In this document: one piece after another, positions 17,792-27,216 of the stretch
How the letters are laid out: each line of letters begins with the position of its first letter
Numbering within the stretch: position 1 is the stretch's first letter
NCBI RefSeq assembly: GCF_015665295.1
Contig: NZ_JADFAJ010000020.1
Span: forward strand, 1 to 54,334
Direction of reading: 5' to 3'
From: Maricaulis sp.
GTDB lineage: Bacteria > Pseudomonadota > Alphaproteobacteria > Caulobacterales > Maricaulaceae
Length of the DNA: 54,334 nucleotides
The notes under the pieces: generated by a model
Told to the model about the DNA's origin: nothing
The model's input: the letters and a program-made list of their open reading frames with translations, nothing else
The model's database searches: none
Program-made: the position numbers and the translations under genes

Positions 17792-19846
17792 ATGGGGTGT
17801 CGGCCAGCCGTTATGGAACGCATGAAGCAGCCGAAAACGACAGTGCGCGCCGGTACATCAGAGCCGACGCAGGAGATTTTGTTGCAGCTCGTGCAAATCA
17901 GCACGAGCGGGGAGGGTGGTCACGACGCTTGCATTGATCGCTTGCTGGAGACGGTCGCGCGCTTTTTCGACCTTCCACTTGCCATTATCGCGCAAATCGA
18001 AGGCGCACGTTACGAGGTTCAATTCGTTCGTGATGTGAATGCCGAGGTCGAGGTTGGCCAGGTCTTCGATCTCAGCCAGACCTATTGCGAACGCGTGATC
18101 ACGCTTGAGAAGCCGATCTATGTCCACAAGGCGTCGGAAAGCCTGTTTTCCGATCATCCCTGCTATCGCGACATGGCGCTTGAGACCTATCTCGGCGTTC
18201 GCCTTTTCGTTGGTGGCGCCGTTTACGGGACCCTCAATCTGACAGCGCCAGACGCACAACCGCGCGCTTGGAGCCCCGACGCCGTCGCCGTATTGGAGAC
18301 TGCCGGCGCCCTGGTCAGTCACCACCTCGCCCTTCGCGAGGCTGATCGACGCTTCTCGCTCGCCGTCAAGGGTGCCAGCGTTGGTTTGTGGGAATGGGAT
18401 GTCCGAAGCGATGCGCTTTACTGGTCGCCGCGCTTTCTCGAACTGGTGGGGGTTTTGGATCCGGATTTCCAACCGACTTTTGATGATTTTGTGGACCGGC
18501 TGCACGCGGCAGACCTGGACCGGGTCATTCTGGCCATCAACGATCACCTGTCCCAGCGCAAGCCCTTCGCGATCGAGTATCGGTTGCGGCACGAGGGCGG
18601 GGAGTATTTCTGGGTTCAGGCGCGTGGGCAGGCGGAATGGGGGCGGGGCGGCCAGGCCTTGCGAATGGCAGGGTCGATCGATGACATCACCGAGCGCAAG
18701 ACTGCCGAAATGCGCGCCAGGGACCGGCTCCGCTTGCTGGAAATGGCCGGCGAGGCTGCCCGGGTCGGTTATATCGAGATCAGTCCCGAGGCCGGGCCGG
18801 GGTCAGCCAGTGACGAGGTCTACAGCATTCTCGGGCTTGATCGGACGCAGTTTGAGCTGTCTTTCGACACCCTGCTCTCGCGTGTGCATCCCGATGATTT
18901 CGCGACGGCCCGCAGCCTTTTTGAACGATCGGTCGAGAGCGGTGCGCTTGAAGCCGAGGCGATCCGTTTCACGCGGGCAAGTGATGGTGAAGAACGCCTC
19001 GTCCATGTCTGGGTCCAGTCACTGCTCGATCCGGGTGACCGGATTCCGCGCAGCTTCAGTGTCATCCAGGATGTCACCGGGCAGCGGGCGGATGAACAAA
19101 GATTGCGCCGCCAGGCAGCTGAACTGAAACGCAACAATGCCGAACTCGAGCGCTTCGCCTCGATTGCCTCGCATGACCTGCAGGAGCCGCTGCGAAAAGT
19201 ATCCACGTTCGGCAGTCTCCTGGCGCGTGATTACAGTCCGCTGCTGGACGAACGCGGTACCAAGATGATTGGCCAGATGGTCGATGCGGCGCAGCGCATG
19301 CAACAACTCATCGCCGACCTCCTGCAATATTCCCGTTCGGCGCACACCGCGCTGAATGTGGAGGTCCTGCAGCTCGACGAGTTGATGCAGGACGTCATGA
19401 CGGATCTCGAGATTGCTGTGGACGACTGTCACGCGACAATCAATTTCCCGCCCGAGGCGAAGATTGCCGGCGACCGGATATTGATGCGTCAGCTATTCGT
19501 CAATCTGATTGGCAACGCGTTGAAATACAGGGCTGCCGGCCGCCGCCCGGTGATTGATATCGGTGTGCAGAATGGCAAGCGATGCTGCCGGATCGCGATC
19601 AGCGACAATGGAATCGGCTTTTCCCAGAAGTATGCCGAACGGATATTCGAGGTCTTCCAGCGCTTGCATTCGCGCGATGCCTATCCGGGTACCGGGGTCG
19701 GGCTCGCCCTGTGCCAGCGGATAGTCGAGCGCCATGGCGGGACGATTCGTGCCGAGGGCGAGGTCGATGTCGGCGCATGTTTTACCGTAGCGTTACCGCG
19801 AGACCCCGTGGATCGCTATTCCCTTATGACTGGCGAAGCGGTCTAG
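17792..19846 (+). CDS. GAF-PAS-PAS sensor histidine kinase
   Basis: A 684-residue cytosolic kinase with no membrane segment. Residues about 30-180 form a GAF domain (LPLAIIAQIEG, TYCERVI, YLGVRLFVGGAVYGTLNL). Two PAS domains follow (about 190-305, with DITERK at its end, and 315-435, with VTGQRADEQ). HisKA carries the H-box IASHDLQEPLRKV with His461. HATPase_c shows NLIGNALKYRA, DNGIGFSQKYAERIFEVFQR and GTGVGLALCQRIVERHGG. The style recalls soluble phytochrome-like kinases without a chromophore domain. No response regulator is adjacent, so it is an orphan. The first ATG is poorly supported by a ribosome binding site; ATGs at 17813 and 17822 are alternatives. Confidence 0.93.
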   Translation: MGCRPAVMERMKQPKTTVRAGTSEPTQEILLQLVQISTSGEGGHDACIDRLLETVARFFDLPLAIIAQIEGARYEVQFVRDVNAEVEVGQVFDLSQTYCERVITLEKPIYVHKASESLFSDHPCYRDMALETYLGVRLFVGGAVYGTLNLTAPDAQPRAWSPDAVAVLETAGALVSHHLALREADRRFSLAVKGASVGLWEWDVRSDALYWSPRFLELVGVLDPDFQPTFDDFVDRLHAADLDRVILAINDHLSQRKPFAIEYRLRHEGGEYFWVQARGQAEWGRGGQALRMAGSIDDITERKTAEMRARDRLRLLEMAGEAARVGYIEISPEAGPGSASDEVYSILGLDRTQFELSFDTLLSRVHPDDFATARSLFERSVESGALEAEAIRFTRASDGEERLVHVWVQSLLDPGDRIPRSFSVIQDVTGQRADEQRLRRQAAELKRNNAELERFASIASHDLQEPLRKVSTFGSLLARDYSPLLDERGTKMIGQMVDAAQRMQQLIADLLQYSRSAHTALNVEVLQLDELMQDVMTDLEIAVDDCHATINFPPEAKIAGDRILMRQLFVNLIGNALKYRAAGRRPVIDIGVQNGKRCCRIAISDNGIGFSQKYAERIFEVFQRLHSRDAYPGTGVGLALCQRIVERHGGTIRAEGEVDVGACFTVALPRDPVDRYSLMTGEAV

Positions 19847-19947
19847 ACGCAGTCCATACATTGAGTGTTTGACGAGGGGTTCGGGACGGCTGACACTCAC
19901 GGTCCGTTCCGTACCGGTTCTTTTGTTTTCATTGCGAGTAGCCATCC

Positions 19948-20856
19948 ATGATCCTTGAATCCCGTATCCTTGCGCGCTCCGAGGCGATCCTGAAATCCTG
20001 GCGTACGCTCAATTGGGCGAGCGCGTTTTCCGCGATCATCTATCCCGCGCTCGGCCTTGCCCTTCTCACCACAATGGTCGTGCTCGGTCTTGCCCTTGGC
20101 GGGCTGACCCTGCGCTGGTGGTATGCGCCGCTGTGTTTCGGCGTGACCGCGCTGACCATCTTCCTGTGCAATATGGGTATCGGCCCACTCCACCGGATCT
20201 GGCAACATCGCGCCGGCGAGATCAAATGGCCCGGCCAGGTGATCATCATGGTCAACTGCATCCTAGCCATGCAGGGTTCACTGAAGGATTGGGTGAATTA
20301 TCATTCCCAGCACCACCGCTTCGCCGACAAGCCTGGTGATCCGCATAATCCGTTTGAATCCAAGGTCTGGGCCTGGGTTGGCTGGATCCTGTGGCGCGAC
20401 GAAAAAGATCTCGCCCGTCCGATGCCGATGTGGCTGAAGGACAATCCGGTCGTGCATTTCGCCGACCGTTTTCACATCACCCTGTCTCTGGTCATGCACT
20501 TTGCCATTCCGGCCATGATCTATCTCATCGTTGCCCTGGCGGGCGGCTCGCTGATCCTGACCGCGCTGATCCATGCCAGCGTGATCATAGGTCGCGGTCT
20601 GCAGTTTCACGCCACCACGCTCGGCGTGAACGTGTTCGGTCACATGAAGACCCCGAAATGGTTCGATTATCTTCTGGCGCTTCTGACCGGCGGCGAGGCG
20701 CTGCACGACCATCATCACGACTTCCCGCGCTCGGCGCTGCACCTTCCCAAGAAGGGGTTCTGGAACCGGGTCGTCGACTATAATGGCACGGCGCTCCTGG
20801 TGATGCGCCGTCTCGGCATCGCCAAGAACCTGGAGATCGCACCGCAATTTGCCTGA
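19948..20856 (+). CDS. Membrane fatty-acid (acyl) desaturase
   Basis: A 302-residue integral membrane diiron desaturase. Three histidine boxes are complete: H82RIWQH87, H119SQHH123 and H253DHHH257. Hydrophobic pairs at about 24-55, 60-77, 180-200 and 201-218 fit the usual four-helix topology. It introduces a cis double bond into membrane acyl chains using a ferredoxin- or cytochrome-type donor. Length is at the short end for delta-9 desaturases of this group. The transcript is closed by a strong terminator about 30 nt after the stop. Confidence 0.9.
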   Translation: MILESRILARSEAILKSWRTLNWASAFSAIIYPALGLALLTTMVVLGLALGGLTLRWWYAPLCFGVTALTIFLCNMGIGPLHRIWQHRAGEIKWPGQVIIMVNCILAMQGSLKDWVNYHSQHHRFADKPGDPHNPFESKVWAWVGWILWRDEKDLARPMPMWLKDNPVVHFADRFHITLSLVMHFAIPAMIYLIVALAGGSLILTALIHASVIIGRGLQFHATTLGVNVFGHMKTPKWFDYLLALLTGGEALHDHHHDFPRSALHLPKKGFWNRVVDYNGTALLVMRRLGIAKNLEIAPQFA

Positions 20857-20884
20857 TTGCGGGCGATCTGCCGCACTGCACCTG

Positions 20885-20914
20885 AAAGCCCCGGTCCGTC
20901 GACCGGGGCTTTTT
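20885..20914 (+). terminator. Rho-independent terminator after desaturase
   Basis: AAAGCCCCGGTC (20885-20896), loop CGTC, GACCGGGGCTTT (20901-20912), running into a T tract. A perfect 12-bp stem about 30 nt after the desaturase stop. Confidence 0.92.
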
Positions 20915-20929
20915 CATGCGTTCCTGCAT

Positions 20930-20954
20930 GCGGCGATTTCACTGAAATCGCCGC
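20930..20954. repeat. Second hairpin, GCGGCGATTTC/GAAATCGCCGC
   Basis: A perfect 11-bp inverted repeat with loop ACT lies 15 bp after the terminator and is followed only by TTTC. It may be a backup terminator, a processing site or an operator for the operon that starts at 21045. Confidence 0.6.
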
Positions 20955-21044
20955 TTTCAACCATGGACCTGACCCCGGTTCGGCGCTAGCGTCTTCGCAA
21001 GTGCATCATACCGAATGCTCGATAAAGTCGATAAAGGGGAGATC

Positions 21045-22211
21045 ATGTCCGATCTGGAAAGCTTCCGCGAAGAAGTCCGGGACTGGCTTGAGGCCAATTG
21101 TCCCGAGGAAATGCGCCGGCCCATGGAAAGCGAGGCCGACGCTGTCTGGGGTGGCAAGAAGGGGCAATACTCAGAACCGCAAAAGACCTGGCTGGAGCGG
21201 ATGGCGGCCAAGGGCTGGACGGTTCCGGAATGGCCGACCGAATATGGCGGCGGCGGTCTTTCCAAGGAGGAAGCCAAGGTCCTGCGCGCGGAAATGCAGC
21301 GCATCAAGGCGCGCTCGCCGCTGCAGTCCTTCGGGATATGGATGCTTGGGCCGGCGCTGTTGAAATTCGGCACGCACGAGCAGAAACTCGAGCATCTTCC
21401 CCGCATCGCCCGTGGCGAAATCCGCTGGGCACAGGGCTATTCCGAGCCGAACGCCGGCTCCGATCTGGCAGCATTGATGACCAGGTGCGAGGACAAGGGC
21501 GATCACTACCTGATCAACGGCCAGAAGATCTGGACCTCCTACGCCGATCAGGCCGACTGGATCTTCGCGCTGGTCCGGACCGATTTCGAGGCCAAGAAGC
21601 ATGAAGGCATCTCCTTCATCCTCGTCGACATGGACCAGCCGGGCGTCACCACGAAACCGATCAAGCTGATTTCCGGCAAGTCACCCTTCTGCGAGACCTT
21701 CTTTGATGATGCGAAGGCGGAAAAGCGCAATGTGGTTGGCGAGCTCAACAAGGGCTGGACCGTCGCCAAATACCTGCTCACCCATGAGCGCGAAATGATT
21801 GGCGGCATGGGATCAGGTGCCATGCGCCCGGCTGGCGATGTGGCCGTGCAAATGCTCGGCAAGGACGAGCAAGGCCGTCTCGCCGACCCGCTGCTGCGCA
21901 CCGATATCGTGCGCCTGGAAATCGACGGGCTCGCCTTCATGTCGACGATGGAGCGGGTTCTTGACGAGGCCAAGGCCGGGCAGGGGACAGGCGCCAATTC
22001 CTCGGTCCTGAAATACTACGGCACCGAGCTCAACAAGCGCCGCCTCGAACTGATGATCGACAGTGCCGGCCAGGACGGGCTGGAATGGGGAGCGGATGAT
22101 GATGTCGCGGCCACATGGCTGCGCACCAAGGGCAATTCGATCGAGGGCGGTACGTCCGAGGTCCAGCTCAACATCATCTCCAAACGCATTCTCGAATTGC
22201 CGTCGGCCTAG
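21045..22211 (+). CDS. Acyl-CoA dehydrogenase, catalytic-type subunit of a pair
   Basis: A 388-residue acyl-CoA dehydrogenase. AQGYSEPNAGSDLAAL gives the conserved EPxAGSD flavin/substrate loop, and GQKIWTSYADQADWIF follows. Near the C-terminus SIEGGTSEVQLNIISKRIL has Gly where medium-chain enzymes have the catalytic Glu of YEGTSQ, with Glu one residue earlier. This arrangement is seen in the FadE subunits of heteromeric steroid-type dehydrogenases. GGGGAG precedes the start at 21045. The next gene, 27 nt downstream, encodes a degenerate partner. Together they probably form an alpha2-beta2 enzyme that desaturates a bulky or branched acyl-CoA. Confidence 0.88.
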   Translation: MSDLESFREEVRDWLEANCPEEMRRPMESEADAVWGGKKGQYSEPQKTWLERMAAKGWTVPEWPTEYGGGGLSKEEAKVLRAEMQRIKARSPLQSFGIWMLGPALLKFGTHEQKLEHLPRIARGEIRWAQGYSEPNAGSDLAALMTRCEDKGDHYLINGQKIWTSYADQADWIFALVRTDFEAKKHEGISFILVDMDQPGVTTKPIKLISGKSPFCETFFDDAKAEKRNVVGELNKGWTVAKYLLTHEREMIGGMGSGAMRPAGDVAVQMLGKDEQGRLADPLLRTDIVRLEIDGLAFMSTMERVLDEAKAGQGTGANSSVLKYYGTELNKRRLELMIDSAGQDGLEWGADDDVAATWLRTKGNSIEGGTSEVQLNIISKRILELPSA

Positions 22212-22238
22212 ACGCCGCACCACAGGGGAGAGACCATC

Positions 22239-23378
22239 ATGGCCATGGTGCTCAATGAAGAAGCCGGCATGCTCAAGGATGCCGCCCGCGGATTTCTCGC
22301 GGACAGCGCGCCGGTCGCGCAATTGCGCAAGCTGCGCGACACCGAAAGTGCGGACGGGTTCGACCGCAAGACCTGGGCCGCGATGGCCGAGATGGGCTGG
22401 ACCAGCGTTTTGGTTCCCGAAGACCAGGGCGGTGTGGAGATGGGCTATGTCGCCGCGGGCGTCATCGCCGAGGAGATGGGCCGCACGCTGACAGCCTCGC
22501 CCTTCCTGTCGACCGCCATCATGGGCGCAACAGCCCTGTCGCGCTTCGGCTCGGACGGGCAAAAAGCCGAATGGCTGCCGCGTATTGCCGCTGGCGAGGC
22601 GATAACTGCGGTCGCGGTCGATGAAGGCCGCAAGCACAATCCTTCAAGCGTCGCCACCACGGCCGAGCGCTCGGGCAATGGTTTCAAGCTGTCCGGCCGC
22701 AAGAGCTTCGTGGCTGAAGGCCATGTCGCCGACATGCTGATCGTGTCCGCGCGAACCGCCGGCAGCGGGAGCGAGGACGAAGGTGTGTCGCTCTTTCTGG
22801 TGCCGATGGGGGCTGCCGGACTGACGGTGGACCGGATCAAGACCGTCGACAGCCGCAATTTCGCAACCGTCACGCTGGACGGCGTTGACGTGACCGCGGA
22901 TGCGGTGCTGGGCGAGGTGGATGGCGGGCTCAAGGCGCTGGAAGCCGTGCTCGACGCCGGTCGTGCCGGCCTGTCGGCGGAAATGTCCGGCTCGGCACAG
23001 CAATGCCTTGAAAGCACGGTGGGCTATCTCAAGGAACGCAAGCAGTTCGGTCAGATCATCGGCACCTTCCAGGCGCTGCAGCACCGGGCCGCGCATCTCT
23101 ATTCCGAGGTCGAACTGGGCAAGTCGATCGTCTTGAAGGCGCTTCAGTCGCTGGACGCCGCACCGGATCATGCCGCGATGATGGTGTCGGCCGCCAAGGC
23201 CAAGCTGGGCCAGGTCGCCCAGCTGGCGGCTCAGGAAGGCGTACAGATGCATGGCGGGATGGGCATGACGGACGAGTTCGATATCGGCTTCTTCATGAAG
23301 CGGATCCGGGTCGCCGAAGCGCTCTATGGTGACGCCAATTACCACGCCGAGAAATTCGCTCGGATGCGCCAGTACTGA
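22239..23378 (+). CDS. Acyl-CoA dehydrogenase, degenerate partner subunit
   Basis: A 379-residue acyl-CoA dehydrogenase-fold protein. Fold landmarks remain (MAEMGWTSVLVPEDQGGVEM, TFQALQHRAAHLYSEVELGKS, EGVQMHGGMGMTDEFDIGFF). The EPxAGSD loop is replaced by AVDEGRKHNPSS, and the position of the catalytic Glu reads LYGDANYH, without Glu. This loss is typical of the second subunit in heterotetrameric acyl-CoA dehydrogenases, where FAD is bound at the interface with the partner. GGGGAGAG precedes the ATG. It sits between the partner ACAD and an SDR gene in one operon. Confidence 0.87.
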   Translation: MAMVLNEEAGMLKDAARGFLADSAPVAQLRKLRDTESADGFDRKTWAAMAEMGWTSVLVPEDQGGVEMGYVAAGVIAEEMGRTLTASPFLSTAIMGATALSRFGSDGQKAEWLPRIAAGEAITAVAVDEGRKHNPSSVATTAERSGNGFKLSGRKSFVAEGHVADMLIVSARTAGSGSEDEGVSLFLVPMGAAGLTVDRIKTVDSRNFATVTLDGVDVTADAVLGEVDGGLKALEAVLDAGRAGLSAEMSGSAQQCLESTVGYLKERKQFGQIIGTFQALQHRAAHLYSEVELGKSIVLKALQSLDAAPDHAAMMVSAAKAKLGQVAQLAAQEGVQMHGGMGMTDEFDIGFFMKRIRVAEALYGDANYHAEKFARMRQY

Positions 23379-23413
23379 TCCGGACCGGAACCAATCCGGC
23401 GGAGGAGAGACGG

Positions 23414-24205
23414 ATGGAATATCAAGGCAAGGTGGTTGCGATCACAGGTGGTGCGCGCGGTATCGGGCTCGCCATGGCGCGCGCTTTCCACGCGGCAGGC
23501 GCGAAGATTGCGCTCGCCGACCTCGACGGCGCGGAAGCGGCCGCGGCCGAGTTTGGCGGCATTGGCATGAAAGTCGATGTCACGAAGGAAGCGGAAATCG
23601 CGGCCTTCCTCGACCGGGCTGAAGCAGAGCTGGGCCCGGTTGAGGTCTATGTCTCGAACGCGGGCATCCTGCGCACGGACGAGCCGAGCTGGGACGCCGC
23701 TGGTGCCGACGACAAGGCGTGGCATGACAGTTTCGAGGTCAATGTGATGGGCGCTGTTCGCGCTGCCCGCCAGGTCTGGCCGCGCATGAAAGCGCATGGC
23801 GGCGGGGTGTTCGTGATCGTCGCCTCTGCGGCCGGTCTGCTGGCCCAGATCGGCGCGTCTTCCTATACCGCGTCGAAGCATGCGGCTGTCTCCTTTGCGG
23901 AGAGCATGGCGATCGCCCATGGTGATGAGGGGCTGCAGGTGGTGTGCGTTTGTCCGCAAGCCGTCCGGACCGACATGCTCGGCGGCAGCGAGGATGGCGG
24001 GATTGCCGGAGCGGATGGTATTGTCGAGCCCGCCGATGTTGCGGCCGAGACCCTCGCTGCGATTGCGGAGAAGCGCTTTCTGGCGCTGCCGCACGAGAAT
24101 GTCCCGGCCTATGAGCAGGCGCGCGCGAATGAACGCGATCGCTGGCTTGGCGGGATGCGCAAGTTTCGCCGCATGATGGTCGGCGCACGCGGTCGGCCCG
24201 TCTAG
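23414..24205 (+). CDS. SDR family NAD(P)-dependent oxidoreductase
   Basis: A 263-residue classical SDR. AITGGARGIGLAMARAF holds the TGxxxGxG motif, VYVSNAGIL replaces the usual NNAG, VIVASAAGLLAQ has the catalytic Ser, and YTASK has Tyr and Lys. CPQAVRTDML follows the active site. A hydroxyacyl-CoA or alcohol dehydrogenase role fits the operon of acyl-CoA enzymes. A GGAGGAGAG ribosome binding site is clear. The 66-bp gap after it is the widest in the operon and could hold a second promoter. Confidence 0.87.
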   Translation: MEYQGKVVAITGGARGIGLAMARAFHAAGAKIALADLDGAEAAAAEFGGIGMKVDVTKEAEIAAFLDRAEAELGPVEVYVSNAGILRTDEPSWDAAGADDKAWHDSFEVNVMGAVRAARQVWPRMKAHGGGVFVIVASAAGLLAQIGASSYTASKHAAVSFAESMAIAHGDEGLQVVCVCPQAVRTDMLGGSEDGGIAGADGIVEPADVAAETLAAIAEKRFLALPHENVPAYEQARANERDRWLGGMRKFRRMMVGARGRPV

Positions 24206-24271
24206 GCACGGGGCGCGCCGAACAGAATTCGAAGAACAGTAAAAACGGTTAAAAGATCAAAGGGGAGAGAT

Positions 24272-25501
24272 ATGGATCTCGGTGTATCCGAGCGCGTGAA
24301 GCCGCTCATCGAACAGGTTCGTGCCATGGTGCGCGATGTGGTCATGCCGGTTGAGGCGGAATACCATGCGGAGATCGGCAAGGCCGGTGACCGTTTCGCC
24401 TTCACCGACCGCCAGACCGAGATCCTTGAAAGTCTGAAGGCCGAGGCGCGCAAGCGCGGCCTGTGGAATTTCTGGCTGACCGGATCGGATCGTGGCTACG
24501 GCTTGTCCACTGTGGAATATGCCTTCCTGGCCGAGGAAATGGGCTGGTCCCACCTGGCCGCCGAGACCTTCAACTGTTCGGCGCCGGATACCGGCAATAT
24601 GGAAGTCATCGAGCGCTACGGAAACGCCGAGCAGAAGAAGCGATATCTCGAGCCGCTGCTCGAGGGCAAGATGCGGTCGGCCTATCTGATGACCGAGCCG
24701 GACGTAGCCTCCTCGGATGCCACCAATATTGCCTTTTCCGCCGTCGAAGATGGCGATGAGTGGGTGCTCAACGGCGAAAAATACTGGGCTTCGGGCGCCG
24801 GGGATCCGCGTTGTGCCGTCTATGTCCTGATGACCCGCACCGAGGGCGATGACGCGCCGAGACACGGTCGTCACTCGCAATTCCTCATTCCTTCCGGCCT
24901 GCCGGGCATCGAGATACTGCGTCCGATGACCGTGTTCGGTCATGACGATGCACCGCACGGCCACATGCATATCCGCTTTACCGATGTGCGCGTGCCCAAG
25001 GAATGTCTCATCCTTGGCCGCGGGCGTGGTTTCGAGATTTCGCAAGGCCGTCTCGGGCCGGGGCGGATCCACCACTGCATGCGGGCTATCGGCCAGGCCG
25101 AGCGGGCGCTCGAGCTGATGTGCCGCCGCGCTGTTTCGCGGACCGCGTTTGGCAAGCCGCTCGCCAAGCTTGGGGCCAATTACGACATTATCGCGGAACG
25201 GCGCATGGCGATCGAACAGGCACGCCTGCTTTGTCTCAAGGCCGCCTGGATGATGGATCAGGGCGATCCGCGCGCCGCCGCGCCCTGGATCTCGCAGATC
25301 AAGGTCGTGGCGCCTCGCGTCGCTCTGGAGACCGTTGACGAGGCCATGCAGATGCATGGCGGGACCGGCGTCTCCCAGGACACGCCGCTGGCCATGATGT
25401 GGACCGGTTTGCGTACCCTGCGCTTCGCCGATGGCCCCGATGCCGTCCACCGCATGGTGATCGGCCGCAAGGAACTCAAACCATACGCCAATGAGGTCTG
25501 A
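24272..25501 (+). CDS. Acyl-CoA dehydrogenase, ACAD10/11-like
   Basis: A 409-residue acyl-CoA dehydrogenase of the ACAD11-like branch. YLMTEPDVASSDATNI is the substrate/FAD loop variant of this branch. GEKYWASGAGDPRCAVYVLM and GPGRIHHCMRAIGQAERAL are further markers. RFADGPDAVHRMVIGRKEL near the C-terminus matches ACAD11-type ends, with Asp instead of Glu at the usual base position. Human ACAD11 acts on long-chain and 4-hydroxy-acyl-CoAs, so an unusual acyl-CoA is a possible substrate here. GGGGAGAG precedes the ATG. The ligase gene starts 2 nt after its stop. Confidence 0.9.
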   Translation: MDLGVSERVKPLIEQVRAMVRDVVMPVEAEYHAEIGKAGDRFAFTDRQTEILESLKAEARKRGLWNFWLTGSDRGYGLSTVEYAFLAEEMGWSHLAAETFNCSAPDTGNMEVIERYGNAEQKKRYLEPLLEGKMRSAYLMTEPDVASSDATNIAFSAVEDGDEWVLNGEKYWASGAGDPRCAVYVLMTRTEGDDAPRHGRHSQFLIPSGLPGIEILRPMTVFGHDDAPHGHMHIRFTDVRVPKECLILGRGRGFEISQGRLGPGRIHHCMRAIGQAERALELMCRRAVSRTAFGKPLAKLGANYDIIAERRMAIEQARLLCLKAAWMMDQGDPRAAAPWISQIKVVAPRVALETVDEAMQMHGGTGVSQDTPLAMMWTGLRTLRFADGPDAVHRMVIGRKELKPYANEV

Positions 25502-25503
25502 GC

Positions 25504-27216
25504 ATGGCCCAGCGTAAACCTGCCCCCCCAAGGGCCGTTCTCGAACAGATTGCGCGGCAGGTCGCCGAAGCCGAACCGGTCCTCAACATAGGCGAGGCCG
25601 ATGTCCTGGGCGTGCGCCAGAAGGCCTATGTCAACGCACCGGCCGATCTGCGTTTTCTCCTGCTCAAGGCCATGGAGCATGGCGATGCCACGGCTGTGGT
25701 GTTTGAAGGCCAGCGCTGGTCCTTCGCGGATCTGGTGGCGCGCTCGGTTGCCGTCGCCAACACGCTGATCGACCGGCATGGCGTCAAGCCGGGCACGCGC
25801 GTCGCGCTGGCCTTGCGCAATTGTCCGGAATGGATGGCCTGTTTCCTCGGCGTCATCGCCGCCGGGGGTGTCATCGTGCCGCTCAATGGCTGGTGGACCA
25901 GCGAGGAGATGGCGTTCGGGCTTGAGGATTGCGGCGCCAGGATCGTGATTGCCGGGGCCCGCCAGGTCGAGCGTATCCGGCCGCATGCCGGTCGGCTCGG
26001 CCTGACACTCATTGCCGGCCGCGGCGAGATCGACAATGTCGCGGATACATTCGACAACATGGTCGCGGCCGGCGCCGGCAAGGCGCCGCCTGAACTGGTC
26101 ATCGATACCGACAGCGATTTCGCGATCTTCTACACCTCCGGCTCGACCGGAAAACCCAAGGGCGCGCAGCTCACTCATCGCGGCGCGGTGACAACCATAT
26201 TGTCGTTTGCCCTGCTGGGCGCTGCGCTGAAACTGGCCAATGGCAACCAGGAATTTGTCGATGGCGATCCCGGCGTCCTGGTCTGCCTGCCGCTCTTCCA
26301 TTGCACCGGCTCACACGCCGTCTTCATGCTGTCGCTGTTTTCCGGCCGCAAGATGGTGCTGATGCGCAAATGGGATGCCGGCGAAGCCGTCGATCTCATC
26401 CAGGCGGAGAAACTGACAGACATGGTGGGCGTGCCGACCATGTCGCATGAGCTTACCCTGGAGGCCGAACGCCGCGGTGTAGTGCTTGAAACCCTGCAAT
26501 CGATGGGGACTGGAGGCGCCAAGCGTCCCGAGGCTCATGTCGAGAAGATCAATGAGGTCTTTCCGCAGGCCTGGGCCTCCTCGGGCTACGGCCTCACGGA
26601 GACCAATGCGCTTGGCACCTATAACGGGCTGGCGGAATACCAGGCCAAGCCGGGATCCTGTGGCGCGCCGCTGCCGGCTGTCACCTTCATCAAGACGGTT
26701 GATGCCCAGGGCCATGAGACCCCGACCGGCGAGCCGGGCGAGGTCTGGATTCAGTCCCCTGCCGTGTTTCGCGGCTATCTCAACCAGCCCGAGGCCACCG
26801 CTGACGTCCTGACTGCAGATCGCTGGTTCAAGACCGGCGATGTCGGCATCCTCGACGAGGACGGCTTCCTGTTCATCGTCGACCGCATCAAGGACATGGT
26901 GATCCGGGGCGGCGAGAATGTCAGCTGCCTGGAAGTCGAGGGCGCGCTGGCGCATCATCCCGACATACTGGAAGCGGCGGTGATCGGCATTCCCGACGAG
27001 CGCCTGGGTGAGCGTGTCGGTGCGGCGATCCTGCTGCGCGAGGGCGCGAGCCTGTCCGATGACGACCTCAAGGCCTTCCTCAAACCGCACCTGGCGCCGT
27101 TCAAGATTCCCGACCGTGTCTGGCGGATGGATGGTCCCCTGCCGCGCGGCGGGACCAGCAAGATCGACAAGCCGGGGCTTCGCAAGATGCTTTTGAACGA
27201 TGGGGAGACGGCCTGA
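25504..27216 (+). CDS. Acyl-CoA ligase (AMP-forming)
   Basis: A 570-residue adenylate-forming enzyme. FYTSGSTGKPKGAQLTHRG is the AMP/ATP P-loop motif, SSGYGLTETNALGTYNG the A5 motif, WFKTGDVGILDEDGFLFIV the A7 region, and VIRGGENVSCLEVEGAL the A8 hinge. The catalytic Lys is in PRGGTSKIDKPGLRKML. It activates a carboxylic acid to its CoA ester using ATP. The residues before about 45 form a short extra N-terminal segment. Its TGA and the MaoC ATG overlap by one base (TGATG). It is the only CoA ligase seen in the window, so it is the likely entry point of the operon's pathway. Confidence 0.92.
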   Translation: MAQRKPAPPRAVLEQIARQVAEAEPVLNIGEADVLGVRQKAYVNAPADLRFLLLKAMEHGDATAVVFEGQRWSFADLVARSVAVANTLIDRHGVKPGTRVALALRNCPEWMACFLGVIAAGGVIVPLNGWWTSEEMAFGLEDCGARIVIAGARQVERIRPHAGRLGLTLIAGRGEIDNVADTFDNMVAAGAGKAPPELVIDTDSDFAIFYTSGSTGKPKGAQLTHRGAVTTILSFALLGAALKLANGNQEFVDGDPGVLVCLPLFHCTGSHAVFMLSLFSGRKMVLMRKWDAGEAVDLIQAEKLTDMVGVPTMSHELTLEAERRGVVLETLQSMGTGGAKRPEAHVEKINEVFPQAWASSGYGLTETNALGTYNGLAEYQAKPGSCGAPLPAVTFIKTVDAQGHETPTGEPGEVWIQSPAVFRGYLNQPEATADVLTADRWFKTGDVGILDEDGFLFIVDRIKDMVIRGGENVSCLEVEGALAHHPDILEAAVIGIPDERLGERVGAAILLREGASLSDDDLKAFLKPHLAPFKIPDRVWRMDGPLPRGGTSKIDKPGLRKMLLNDGETA

